A stretch of 64,000 nt of DNA from Sarcocystis neurona (lineage: Eukaryota; Apicomplexa; Conoidasida; Eucoccidiorida; Sarcocystidae): NCBI GenBank assembly GCA_000727475.1, contig KL647301.1, positions 496,001 to 560,000 of the forward strand, given 5' to 3'. Positions 12,901 through 21,633 of this stretch are shown here, piece by piece. The position numbers and the translations under genes are program-made. The number at the start of each line of letters is the position of its first letter. The first letter of the stretch is position 1. The notes below the pieces were generated by a model. The model searched no databases. It had not been told where the DNA came from and saw nothing but the letters and a program-made list of their open reading frames with translations.

Positions 12901-15900
12901 GCTGCGCCGTCTCCTGGAGTCCTGCCTGCACGCATGCAGCACAGGCTGTCAGCAACCGCAGTGGCAACGCACCAGCGCAGCAGCAGCCCCTCCCTCTCGC
13001 CTCCACCGAATACGTGTGGAGAGACACACACGGGCGCACACAACAAACATGCAGCAGCTGTCTCTTGGCCCACTCTGAAGTCTGCGCGGCATGTGCATAT
13101 ACGCGTATATATGTATCTATCCATACACAAATATGTGGGTATACACACGCACATATATATATTCTCCACAGTCCTGCACACATTTTGACTGTCTCGTCAT
13201 TGTTTCCGGCAGGTGTACACACACCCCGTCAGTGCTTCCAGCGCGCACCGAGACCTACGGATCTTCGCATGAGACTGTCGCCCACAGAAGGGAAAGCAAG
13301 CAAAAAGAAATAAATTTCTCCTCGCCACACGTAGACATCAGCGCGTCTGAAGTAGTGGAGTGGACTGCGTCTGTGACGACTTCGAAAAAGGAAGTCCACG
13401 GCTCCGTACGACGCGCTCATACTGCAGCACGCACGCCCCTCTCCGCTGGAGCTCCGCCACAGACACACACATATATACCGCTACACACACACCAGAACAG
13501 ATATAGACACACATATACGCATAGACGTGGACACACATATCTATATATATGCGTATGTATATGTATGTACGTTTACACACGTGTTTGTATACGTATCTGT
13601 GTGTACACATGTGTGTACGTGTTAAGCGGCAGTGTGGGATGTGCTTCACGTGTACTACTTAGCTCCTACATAGAGCTACACACCAAACGAATATATATAT
13701 ATGCATATACGTATACACATATGGATGCAATGCATATATACGTAAATGTACGGGTACCTGTGTAGCCTGCGCTTGTGTGTGTGTGTCTGTGTTATGTGCG
13801 TCTATGTGACGCACTTTTCCACTATTGCGTTGAACTGCTACATATATATATATATATACACGCCTAAATATCAGACTTATATATATATATAGAGAGAGAG
13901 AGAGAGATAAACATAGGCATGCATATATATATATGTATATGTATATATATATATGTTTATGCGTGTGTACACATGTGTGCACGTATATACGTGTGTACGT
14001 GTAGTGGCAGTGTGAGGCGTGCTTCTGCTCCTCTTTTGAGTTGCTGGCGCGTAGATGTTCTGTGTTCCCTTGGACGTCTGGCGCATGCGATTGCTGCTGC
14101 GTAGACGTACGCGCTGCTGCTGCAGCTCTGCAAGCAGTTTTTCCTTCTCCGTGAGAACGCCAGCCTGGGCTGCCTGCTGCTGCTGTTGCTCGGCAATCTC
14201 TTGCTGCAGCTGCTGCAGCTGCTGCTGCAGCAGACAACGCCCTGCTCGCTCCTGCTGCTCCCTGTCTTGAGCTTCTCCGCACTTCCCTTCGGCTGTCCCG
14301 ATCTTTGCTTGCACTTCTTCGTACCGCCGCTGCAGCTGCTGCAGCTCGTCTTCGACTGCCTCCCGCCGGCCACGCTCCTTGCAGCCAACGCAGCAACAGC
14401 AGCAGGCAGCGGTAGCAGCAGGGGCGTCAGTCCGCACGAGCAGCAGCGTCTTACGAAGCAGATGCCTCAACAGCAAGTGGCGCTATCTATCTCGCGTACT
14501 ACGACGCAGCAGCAGAAGCAGCAATGGTATCCGTTCGCCGCGCAGTAGCACTAACAGCCGGCAACATGCAGCACAGCTACAGCAGCCAGCAAACAGCGGC
14601 AAAAACACAACAGCAGCAGCAGCTATCACAAGCAGAATCAGTATACGCACCCTACAAGCAGCATCGGGAGCAATATAAAGACAAAGCACCACGACAGAGC
14701 AGCATGTTTCGCAACAGCAACGACAGTGCCAGCCAAGAGCAGCACCGCTCCCGTCGCAGAAGCGGCAGCAAGTGTAGCAGCGACAGCGAAAGTAGACGCG
14801 GCTACGCAGCAGCAGCAGGAGCCAGCATCCGGCACACAGAGGGCAGCAGCGGCTGTAACGACTGGCAGCGCTAGGCGGAGCAGCAGCTACATTAAAGGCG
14901 CGACACACAGACACTGCAGCAAGGCGAAGCAGCAGCAGCGTTAGTAGTAGATATACAAAGAATACGCTAAACAGCAGCGGTAGATAATAACAGCAACACC
15001 AGCAGCAGCAGTAGCCTTGAGCGACATCAGCACCAGCTACGAGCACCAGGCAGTGAAGTAGTGGTAGCAGCAACAGCTCCAAGAGTAAACAGTAGCAAAC
15101 AAGAAGATACCCGCTACATCGCACGCGCTCAGCGGCAGGTCCTGCATCAACGCGGTCACAGAAAGAGCAGCAGCAGCAACAGCAGCAGTACCAACAGCAC
15201 CCGAGCAGCATCGGCGGCAGCAGGTGGAACACCGGTACGACTGGATAAGACGTCGCAGCAGGGGGAACGCCGGCAGCAGCAACGCCCAGCAGCGTCAGTA
15301 ACAGCAATAACAGGGTCCCGTCAAATGGAGGGAAGAAGGCAGCGCAGGAGCAAGAGCAGCAGCTCCAAGAGAAGTCGCAGCAGCACCAGCAGCAGCGAAG
15401 AGAGCAGGAAAGCTGTTTCCCTTACGAGAAGCAGTTGTCCCTCTGCTGCCTGCGTGCGCTCCTGCAGCTGCCGCTGTTGCTGCTGCTCAGCCTCTTCGCG
15501 TGTGGCTCGCAGCTCGGCCATCTGCTGCAGCAGCCGCTGCATCTCTGCTGCATGCGACGCAGCCGCAGCAGCCACCTCTTCCCGATGCTGCTCCCGGAGT
15601 TTCTCCATTGACGCAGTCCTGAACCCGCACGAGAAGCCAGAAAAGCCAAAAGCAGCAGCAATAGCAGCAATAGCAGCCGCAGCCGGAGAACACCAGGTGC
15701 ACGAAGAGCATACAGCGGGAACGCCCAGAAAACAGCAGCGCGCACTGCAGCAGCAGGACAATGGGGTGGACACCAGAAACACCACATGAGGAAGCAGCAC
15801 CTAGGCAGCTAAAGCACCAGGTCCTCTTGCTGGAGCACAGGCCTCTTGACATACTCTTCACGGAGTCGTGAAGCGATGCAGTCTTATCCTTTTGCTGTCC

Positions 15901-18900
15901 TCATGCATGCACCTGCCTCCCTCTCTTTCCCGCTAGTCCTGTCCCTCTATATATATACACACTTTTGCATACATATATATATATATATGTATATTGAGGC
16001 ATGCAGCGGCTGAGAAAATACAGGACGTACGTTTCAGTCTGGTTACTTTCGAGTCGCTGATGGAGAGAAAATAGTTGATGCTGCAGCTGCGCCCGCTGCG
16101 CGTCCGCCGCCATGAGGGCCTCGATCTTCCTCACAGCTAGGTGCTGCAGCACAGCAGCACGAGCACGTGCATGCAGAAGCAACAGAGATGCGTGCAGTGC
16201 GGCAGAACACCAAGTCCCCCCTCCCAGCAGCAGCAGCTGCAGTGGGAGCACCAGAGCCATGCAGCACCCCCCGCAGCAGCCGCAGCGGATGCGTTCAGCA
16301 GCCGTAAGAGCAGTAGCAGCAGCGCATGCAGCAGGCGCAACAGCAGTAGCGGAAGTATCGTGCAGCAATAGAAGCAGACGCCTCAGAACCCCTGCAGCAG
16401 CGCAGCAGGCAACGCACCAGCAGCAGCGGCAGCAACTGTCTGTAGCACACCGGAGCAACAGCGGCGCAGACGCGTGCAGCAGCAGCTGCCGGGGGACCGT
16501 CAGTTGCAAGAGAAGACTGGCAGTAGCGGCAACAGCAGGTTCTCGCGGACCGCCTCAGCAGCAGCTATAACAGCCTCTCGCAGAGGGCACCAGCTTTGAG
16601 CGGAGAAAGTCAGCAGCAGCAGCAGCACTACTTCGGGAGCTCTGGGTGCGGTGCAGCAGGAGTCTCAGCAGCAGCGACGCGTCGTCAAGAAGAACCACCT
16701 CACGCAGCAGCAACACCAGCAGTGCCTCATACAACGAGCGTAACAGCAGCAGACGCAACACCACCACCCCCCAGCAGCAGAATCGCCGCAGGCGAGGCAG
16801 CAGGAACACGGCCAGCAGCAGCAGTAGCAGGTACACTGTAGGAGCGGCAAACGGTCTACAGGGCCAGCAGGTTTATACAGAGCAGCACCTGCAGCAACGC
16901 CAGAGGGAAAGAAAGAATGGGCTAATGGCGCGCACGCTTCCACATACACACCATGTATATATGTACATATATAGACAGGAAGAAAGGGAAAAGTACGGCT
17001 GCATATGTACACAAAGAACATTTGCATAGACTCACATACACACACATAGACAGATATATATACGTAGGCGTGCATGCGAATATATGTGTAAGGGTACAGA
17101 AGTATGTGTACGTAGTGAGGTCCATATTTGAGGCAAGACAGAGAGACATGCAGATCCTTTAGCTGGCCCTGTCCATACCTGGAAACAAGAGAGCTGCTGT
17201 GCAAGGTGCTGCTTTAACACTTCGTCGTTAGCGCGACGCATGCAAAGAGAAAGATGGGTGATTTCCTTGAAAAAATTCAATTCAACGAGACTGAAGCAGG
17301 CCTCTGCTGCAGCAGCAGACGCGGCAGCAGCAGCCATGCGTCCGCTGCGCTGGCAACAAGCGGCAGCGGGGCTGCTGCTGCTGCTGCCTCCTCCTCCGGC
17401 TGCTGCGCCGCTCGCTGCTGCTGCTGCCCACCCTCCGCTGCTGCTGCTGATAATCGGCGCCCCACAAAAACCCGCACATCGGAACACCGCGGCAAGCCTG
17501 CAGCAGCATCAGCACAGCAGCTGCAGCAACGAAGTGAAAACCGGCGACAGCAGCGGTCCCAAGACAGCAGCAGCAGCAGCAGCGTAAGAGGGAGCAGACC
17601 CAGCAGCAGCGACAGCAGCAGCCACCGGAGCAGTGGCACCGAGAGGGGCAGCAGCTGAAAGACCCAAAGCAGCAGCCGGCGCGGCACCACCTGTGGCAGC
17701 ACTCACAACAGCAACACGTGCTGCTCCGAGGCAGCAGATGCGCTGGTCGAATAATCAGCGGCAGCAGCTCCCACAGCAGCAGCAGCAGCCAGGAGAGGAA
17801 CAGCACCAGGGAAGGCAGCAGGAGCGGAAAACCGCAGCTGGTGCAGCAGCAGCAGGATCTACACCGTACACAGCAGAAGCCGCCGCAGCGGCCACTGCAA
17901 CAGCAGCACCAGCGAGGCTATCCGAGCCAAAGCAGCACCTGCAGCAGCGCAGAGAGGGCGAGTTACGGCAGTCGGACTCGACTCGGAGCAGCAGCAGCAG
18001 GAAGAACAGTGGTGGAGAGCTGGATGCAGTAGCAGCACACAAGCGACGCATGCAGTCGCACGACAGCAGTCTTTGCGGGACCAGCAGTAGCAGCAACAGT
18101 AACAGCAACAGCGGTGGCAGCAACAGCGGTAGCAGCAACAGCGGTAGCAGCAGCAGCGGTAGCAGCAGCCGCAGTCGTAGGAGCAGCAGGAGTAACACCA
18201 GAAGTCGCAACAGGAGTAGCTGTGATAACGGCAGCCGCAGAAAGGAGACCCCCCGCAGCCCCTTCCCGCCTGAACGTCAGGCCGGATAGCAGCGGCTGAA
18301 GAAGCAGAGAAACAAACATCACTGCCCCGCGATAGCAGCGACCCAGGGAAGAGCAGCTGTAGTTGTGGCGAGAGAGGAACACCGACACCCGCAGCAGCAG
18401 CAGCACCACCAGCAAGACGTTCAGCGACAGGAGCAGCACGTGCGGACAGCAAACAAGGCAGAAAGGCCGCCGCACCGTTGCTGCTGTTGTTGTTGTGAGT
18501 TGCTGTGGACCGAAGCAGCCGCGTCGTCGGTCGAAGACGAAGTGGAAGCGCTAGCCGCAGCAGCAGAACAGACCGAGACAGCAGAGGAAGGAGGAGAAGC
18601 AGCTGCCTCCTCCAGAAGTTCCACAAACTTCGACGGAAACGCTTGAAAATCAATGAGGAGCCGTTGTTCTTGGCGCATGCGGGCGAAGTCGCCCTCAGAC
18701 ACTTCCGCGCGGTAGAGCAGAAAGAGATTCTCTCGGTCCGACAACTCGAGACGCAAGAGCTGCAACAGCAACAGCAAAGAGACGCAGCAGGATCCGAAAC
18801 TCCGTTGCAGCAGCAGCAGAACTCCCACGTGCAGCAGCAGCAGCAGCAAAAATGCAGCAGCGGGAAACCCCACAACAGCAGAAATCACGACGTGCAGCAG

Positions 18901-21633
18901 CACCAACAGCAAAAACGGCACAGCAGGAAACCCCATAACAGCAGAAATCGCGACGTGCTGCAGCAGTGCTGCAGCAGGAGCAGCACGTCGCTCAGCCGAA
19001 ACAGCGCTACCACAGCATTAGCAGCACGTGTCGCCGTGGCCCTCCCATCGGGCTCCGTTGGCAGCAGCAATGTTGCCTGCGGAAGCAGCAGCAGCAGCAG
19101 CGTCGGCTGTCTGCTTTGGCAAAGCGGTAGCAACACCAGCAGAGAAACGCAGCCCCGTCAGCCCCTCCTGCTCGCGCGTGCAGTGCTGTGTGACCCTTGA
19201 ACTTGCGAGAGAGCAACAGGCGGACGGACAGCAGACCCACCTACACTCCTCCAGCAGGTAATCTTTCAGAGAAAGGCCGGGCAATTATGACAATAAATCG
19301 GCTCTCTGCTACTCTGCTCGCACGAACCGGTGCTGTGGTTGCAGCAGCACGAATCTTTCGAGGATTTGTCGAATGTATCTATTCTACGACTGCCGTCCGT
19401 TCACAAAAGTGGCAGCAGCTATTGCTCTTGCAACCTTCTTGCTGATGCTAGTGTTACTGCTTCTGGTGTCGCCGTTTCTGTTGTTGCTGCCTTTGGTGTT
19501 GCTGCTTCTGGTGTTGCTGCCTGTGGTGTTGCTGCTTCTGGTGTTGCTGTTTCTGGTGTTGATGCTTCTGGTGTTGCTGCTTCTGGTGTTGCTGCTTCTG
19601 GTGTTGCTGCTTCTGGTGTTGCTGCTTCTGGTGTTGCTGCTTCTCGTGTTGCTGCTTTTCGTATTGCTGCTGTTCGTCTTGCGGCTTCTGGTGTCCCTGC
19701 TTCTGTTGTTGTTGCTGCTGGTGTTGCTGCCTCTGTTGCCTTTTTCGTCGTTGCTGCTGCTGTTGGTGCGTCTGTTGCTGCTGTCTCTCCTTGCCTGGTA
19801 TCCAGCAGGTGGAGCGCGAGTGACTGATAACCGCACGGTGAGAGGGTAAGAGAAGGCGTCCCTTTCTTCTCCTGCTTTAATTTTGACGAGGAATTCCCGG
19901 AAGAAAAGAACTTCTTCTCCTGCTGCTGCTGCTGCGCCCGGGCTCTCCTCTTTTCCCGCTGCAGTTGCTGCCGCTGCTGCCAGCGTCTCCGCCGCTGCCC
20001 GCCGCGTGAAAGGTGCTGCTGCTGCAGCGGCAGCAGCGGGAAGACCAGCGTTGCTGCTGCAGCTGCCGCCTGCGTTGTCGTAGCGAAAGCCGCACAAGGC
20101 GTGGCCCCGACTGCATCGTGCCCCAGAAGAGCAGGAGGAAGAAGCAGCAGCAGCAGGAGAGAGATCTGCTGCAGCGGTAAACGGCAGGGGCGCACTGGCG
20201 GGAAGAGGAGGAAAAGAAGAAGCAGCAGCGGCAGCACTAGGATAAGGTGGAAGCAGTGCTGGTGGGATGCCGTTGCAAGACGCGCATGCAGCTGAAAAGG
20301 CAGGGGCCGCAGCAGCGGTCCCCGGTGACGCGGCGTTTAGAACGGCAGAAGCAGGCGGGACAACAGAAGGCGCTGCAGGAGCAGCAGCTGTGGGGAGCAG
20401 CACCGGCGGCTGCCACAAACCCCCTAGGTGAGTTGCGATATACGGGGAGGAGGTGCTAATGCTGCAGCATCTGCTGTTGCTGGCGGTGCCGTTACCGCAG
20501 CAGTTCGCTGTCCTGCTGGACACTGCGCAGCAGCTGCTGTGGTGGGGTGTGGTGCTGCTGTGCCCAGAGCAGGTGGGATGATTGCCGCCAGTGCTGCTGT
20601 TGCAGCAGCAGTTGCTGCTTCGCGCACCGCTGCTGCTCACTACGCTGCCGCAGCAGCTACCTGGCTGACTGCTGTTCCTCATGTGGGGACGGATGTGCTG
20701 CAATAGCAGCTGCGGTTGCTGCTGACTGCCTTCGTTGCAGCGTGCGCTGCTGTCGTCGGCTGTGTGTACACCGCACTCTCCAGCCGTGCTGCTGTTGCGG
20801 GGAGCGACTGCTGCAGCAGCCACCCCACCTCCTTCCGCGGTAGAAGAAAGAGCAGCAGGGCCTTGAGCAGCTCCACCAGCTGCTGCGGCCGACTGCGCGG
20901 CGCGAGTGTTCGCGGCAGTGCAGCTTCCCTGCAAGCCACCTGACGTGCTGCAGTGCGGTGTACATACACCCGAACACGCCGTCTCTGCTGTCGGTGCAGC
21001 AGCAGCCGCAATCTCAGCGAATTTCTGGGTAGAACCGTTGCCTGTGCCCTGCTGCAGCAGCCGGAGTGAGCGAATTTCTACTGCGAGATCCACAGCAGCT
21101 GTTGACGGGGCAGCAGCAACAGCAGCTGGAACAGCTGCACCTCCACCTGCTGCCCCTGCTGCCGGCAGAGCGGCCACAGCAGAAGTCATGCTGCTGGGAA
21201 GGCCAGGGCTGCAGGAAGACAGGTTTGCTGCTGCCAGGGCTGCTTCGCATTCAACTACGCTGCTCGCCGAAACTGCAACAGGTGCTGCAGCTAACGTTGC
21301 CTGCGCTGACGTCAAGGCTCCCGCTGCTGTCGTCATCGGACAAAGCCCCACACTCCGGAGCTCCTCCTCCTGCTGCTCCACCCGAGGCGGCCCTACGAGC
21401 TGCTGCTGCTGGTGGGGGTCGGCGAGATGCAGCTGCAGCTGGAGTCGCTGTAGCCGCAGCCACTCGCTAAGCAACTCCTTCTGACGTACGTGGAGCCCCT
21501 GCAGCAGCTGCTGCTGCTTCCGCTGCTGCTGGTGCTGCTCGTGCTCCTGCTGCCGCTGTTCGGTCTCCTGCTGCTGTTGCTGCAACGCCAGTCGCCAGCG
21601 GCAGGCGCAGTTGAAACCACCACCCGGCTTCAT
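3335..21633 (-). CDS. SAS6: SAS-6 centriole cartwheel protein, 13-exon gene
   Basis: SAS-6 self-assembles through its globular head and parallel coiled coil into the nine-fold hub of the centriole cartwheel. Exons, 5' to 3' on the minus strand: 21633-19795, 18759-18476, 17497-17179, 16143-16031, 15618-15426, 14377-14111, 12925-12836, 11164-11105, 11027-10944, 10241-10149, 7624-7456, 5654-5027, 3911-3335. They total 4716 nt and are in phase throughout, giving about 1571 residues. The head is shown by LTVRLSVT, LSDRENLFLLY, LLIDFQAFPSKFVELLE and ELNFFKEITHLSL. Exons 4-11 form a long coiled coil containing the family-typical GNAIIAKLQQQMR, and exon 12 opens with LNKELTTRQLEAY. Odd points: a long low-complexity N-terminal extension before the head, and a large Ala/Gln/Ser-rich C-terminal half. 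The coiled coil argues against the related SAS6-like protein of the conoid, which lacks one. The identity is firm; the N-terminus is not. Confidence 0.9.
5027..5654 (-). CDS. SAS6: SAS-6 exon 12: end of coil and low-complexity region
   Basis: Acceptor cccttag, donor cacct/gtaagt. It opens with NARLNKELTTRQLEAYMPGP, the conserved L-N-K-x-L-x-x-x-Q-L segment that closes the SAS-6 coiled coil. About 190 residues of Gln, Ala, Ser and Pro follow, likely disordered. Confidence 0.85.
7456..7624 (-). CDS. SAS6: SAS-6 exon 11: coiled coil
   Basis: Acceptor ctcctcag, donor gaatc/gtaagg. It encodes DVAALTLKSAALQQQLEQQQ followed by a helix ending HEELLAAKN. It leaves in phase 1, as exon 12 requires. Confidence 0.85.
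7850..9440. repeat. CAG/CTG-dense intron of SAS-6
   Basis: This is the core of the 10149-7624 intron. The plus strand is almost continuous degenerate CAG, so the sense (minus) strand is a CTG-rich, pyrimidine-biased tract. It yields a 456-codon Gln/Ser-rich open frame on the plus strand, which I take as non-coding. Confidence 0.6.
9541..9640. repeat. 12-bp TGCATGTATGTA tandem repeat
   Basis: A run of TGCATGTATGTA units lies in a SAS-6 intron. TGCATGCA, a recognised apicomplexan AP2-type palindrome, occurs once at its start, but here it may simply be a by-product of the microsatellite. Confidence 0.8.
10149..10241 (-). CDS. SAS6: SAS-6 exon 10: conserved coiled-coil motif
   Basis: Acceptor cttgttcag after a CTG tract, donor gaaaaa/gtaggt, 31 codons. 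GNAIIAKLQQQMRTFKAKHK resembles the late coiled-coil segment found across SAS-6 proteins (E-I-I-x-K-L-Q-x-x-I/M-R-x-x-K-x-K). This is one of the strongest identifiers outside the head. Confidence 0.88.
10944..11027 (-). CDS. SAS6: SAS-6 exon 9: coiled coil, start uncertain
   Basis: The frame reads KSFPALQDLLFRLRDDIRRL and ends at gcgtgc/gtactt. The acceptor used (gaaaag) keeps phase 0. The better-looking catag eight bases upstream would shift the frame unless exon 8 ends differently. Confidence 0.65.
11105..11164 (-). CDS. SAS6: SAS-6 exon 8: coiled coil
   Basis: Twenty codons (LRDFFLGVQELVDQLDACFG) between cacgtag and the donor ttttggg/gtgtac. The donor lies inside a GTGTACGTACAC palindrome. 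The exon is short but in phase and helical. Confidence 0.65.
12836..12925 (-). CDS. SAS6: SAS-6 exon 7: coiled coil
   Basis: Thirty codons, phase 0 on both sides, from gcgtgcag to cacaaa/gtcagg. It encodes AGLQETAQQQKERQSRLEEE and then a helix ending QEIHK. Confidence 0.8.
14111..14377 (-). CDS. SAS6: SAS-6 exon 6: coiled coil
   Basis: This exon has 89 codons between ggctgcaag and the donor cagcgc/gtacgt. It contains VEDELQQLQRRYEEVQAKIG and ends LTEKEKLLAELQQQR. It is strongly heptad-like, and the sense strand carries CAG runs encoding Gln. Confidence 0.85.
15426..15618 (-). CDS. SAS6: SAS-6 exon 5: coiled coil
   Basis: Acceptor gggttcag, donor cttctc/gtaagg. It reads MEKLREQHREEVAAAAASHA followed by EMQRLLQQMAELRATREEAE with heptad spacing. 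It enters in phase 2 and leaves in phase 0, agreeing with both neighbours. Confidence 0.85.
16031..16143 (-). CDS. SAS6: SAS-6 exon 4: start of coiled coil
   Basis: Acceptor tgctgcag, donor aaac/gtacgt. The exon encodes HLAVRKIEALMAADAQRAQL and onward heptads into LHQRLESNQTET. A nearer donor (gaaa/gtaacc at about 16046) would break the frame with exon 5, which decides the choice. Confidence 0.82.
17179..17497 (-). CDS. SAS6: SAS-6 exon 3: end of head with dimer-interface Phe
   Basis: Phase 2 in, phase 0 out, ending at ttccag/gtatgg. After an Ala/Gly/Ser-rich insert the exon encodes ELNFFKEITHLSL, matching the family motif that carries the head-to-head interface phenylalanine (F131 in zebrafish, F145 in Chlamydomonas). 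The second Phe of NFF aligns with it, so ring assembly capacity looks intact. The insert of about 60 residues inside the head is unusual. Confidence 0.85.
18476..18759 (-). CDS. SAS6: SAS-6 exon 2: head domain
   Basis: The exon follows the acceptor tgttgcag in phase 0 and reads LLRLELSDRENLFLLYRAEV, then the hallmark segment SEGDFARMRQEQRLLIDFQ and AFPSKFVELLE. A Ser/Ala/Gln-rich tail follows. I placed the donor at caacg/gtgcgg because it alone gives the phase exon 3 needs; the donor is weak, so the end is less certain than the start. Confidence 0.82.
19440..19760 (-). repeat. 15-bp minisatellite in the GC-AG intron of SAS-6
   Basis: Units of consensus CACCAGAAGCAGCAA (minus strand) are repeated about 20 times with drift. 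In one frame they would read TPEAA repeats, in another SSNTR. The tract lies just inside the 19794-18760 intron, directly after the SAS-6 head strand. Confidence 0.85.
19795..21633 (-). CDS. SAS6: SAS-6 exon 1: N-terminal extension and first head strands
   Basis: This is a 613-codon open frame from an ATG at 21633, preceded in frame by a TAG. The first roughly 570 residues are low complexity: a Gln-rich coiled stretch (HVRQKELLSEWLRLQRLQ), then Ala/Ser/Pro-rich sequence. The final 45 or so begin the SAS-6 head (EVLFFREFLVKIKAGEERD, then YPLTVRLSVT). The exon ends at CAG followed by GCAAGG, so its donor is GC, not GT. The true start may be an internal ATG or lie in an upstream exon; most SAS-6 proteins begin just before the head. 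The head part is sure, the extension less so. Confidence 0.7.

Noticed and set aside
19419..20237. Open frame with EAATP repeats
   Set aside because: Its repeat part is the minisatellite inside the GC-AG intron; the rest overlaps the SAS-6 head exon in another frame.
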